A stretch of DNA of 5,016 nucleotides, taken from an uncultured Oscillospiraceae bacterium (GTDB lineage Bacteria > Bacillota > Clostridia > Oscillospirales > Oscillospiraceae). Positions 5,014 to 5,016 of the stretch are shown here, in pieces (position 1 is the stretch's first letter; each line of letters begins with the position of its first letter). The translations under genes and the position numbers were made by a program. The notes beneath the pieces were generated by a model. The model did no database searches. It was not told the origin of the DNA and saw nothing but the letters and a program-made list of their open reading frames with translations. The stretch is taken from contig CAADUW010000075.1 of assembly GCA_900752285.1 (NCBI GenBank), positions 1 to 5,016 on the forward strand, written 5' to 3'.

Positions 5014-5016
5014 ACA

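Noticed and set aside
1..5016. A composite transposon bounded by the 24-base inverted repeats
   Set aside because: No transposase or integrase, no visible target-site duplication, and the enclosed genes are conserved chromosomal housekeeping and sporulation functions.

Overview
The window looks like chromosomal DNA from a GC-rich, spore-lineage member of the Clostridia, most likely a gut Oscillospiraceae/Ruminococcaceae-type Firmicute. This rests on three points: strong AGGAGG-type ribosome sites before nearly every gene; a spmA-spmB spore-maturation pair; and a trmN6-rsmI pair matching the yabB-yabC region of Bacillus. The genus is an inference and cannot be fixed from this sequence.

Layout. 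Bases 1-188 hold a 24-base repeat and possibly the C-terminal tail of an upstream protein. Bases 189-1753 (+) carry two overlapping RNA-modification genes: trmN6, for a tRNA adenine-N6 methyltransferase, and rsmI, for the 16S rRNA C1402 2'-O-methyltransferase. Bases 1754-1968 are a non-coding zone between converging genes. It is rich in hairpins and contains a perfect 32-base palindrome. Bases 1969-3062 (-) carry spmA and spmB, coupled by an ATGA overlap. A symmetrical terminator at about 3114-3150 separates them from the next gene, an ECF-transporter S component with an unusual N-terminal extension (3184-3948, -). Bases 3949-4148 are a divergent control region with a promoter facing each way and several inverted-repeat half-sites. 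nagB (glucosamine-6-phosphate deaminase) runs 4149-4874 (+) and ends at a strong intrinsic terminator. The last 96 bases contain the inverted second copy of the 24-base repeat, followed by two hairpins.

How the genes relate. trmN6 and rsmI act in translation and are probably translationally coupled. SpmA and SpmB act together in spore-core dehydration. NagB feeds amino-sugar carbon and nitrogen into glycolysis. The ECF S component takes up an unidentified vitamin-like substrate and shares only an intergenic region with nagB. These are mostly ordinary housekeeping or sporulation genes. I see no CRISPR, transposase, tRNA, rRNA or defence cassette, and no convincing new multigene system. The most interesting material is non-coding: the 24-base inverted repeat at both ends, the hairpin cluster after rsmI, and the half-site array between nagB and the ECF gene.
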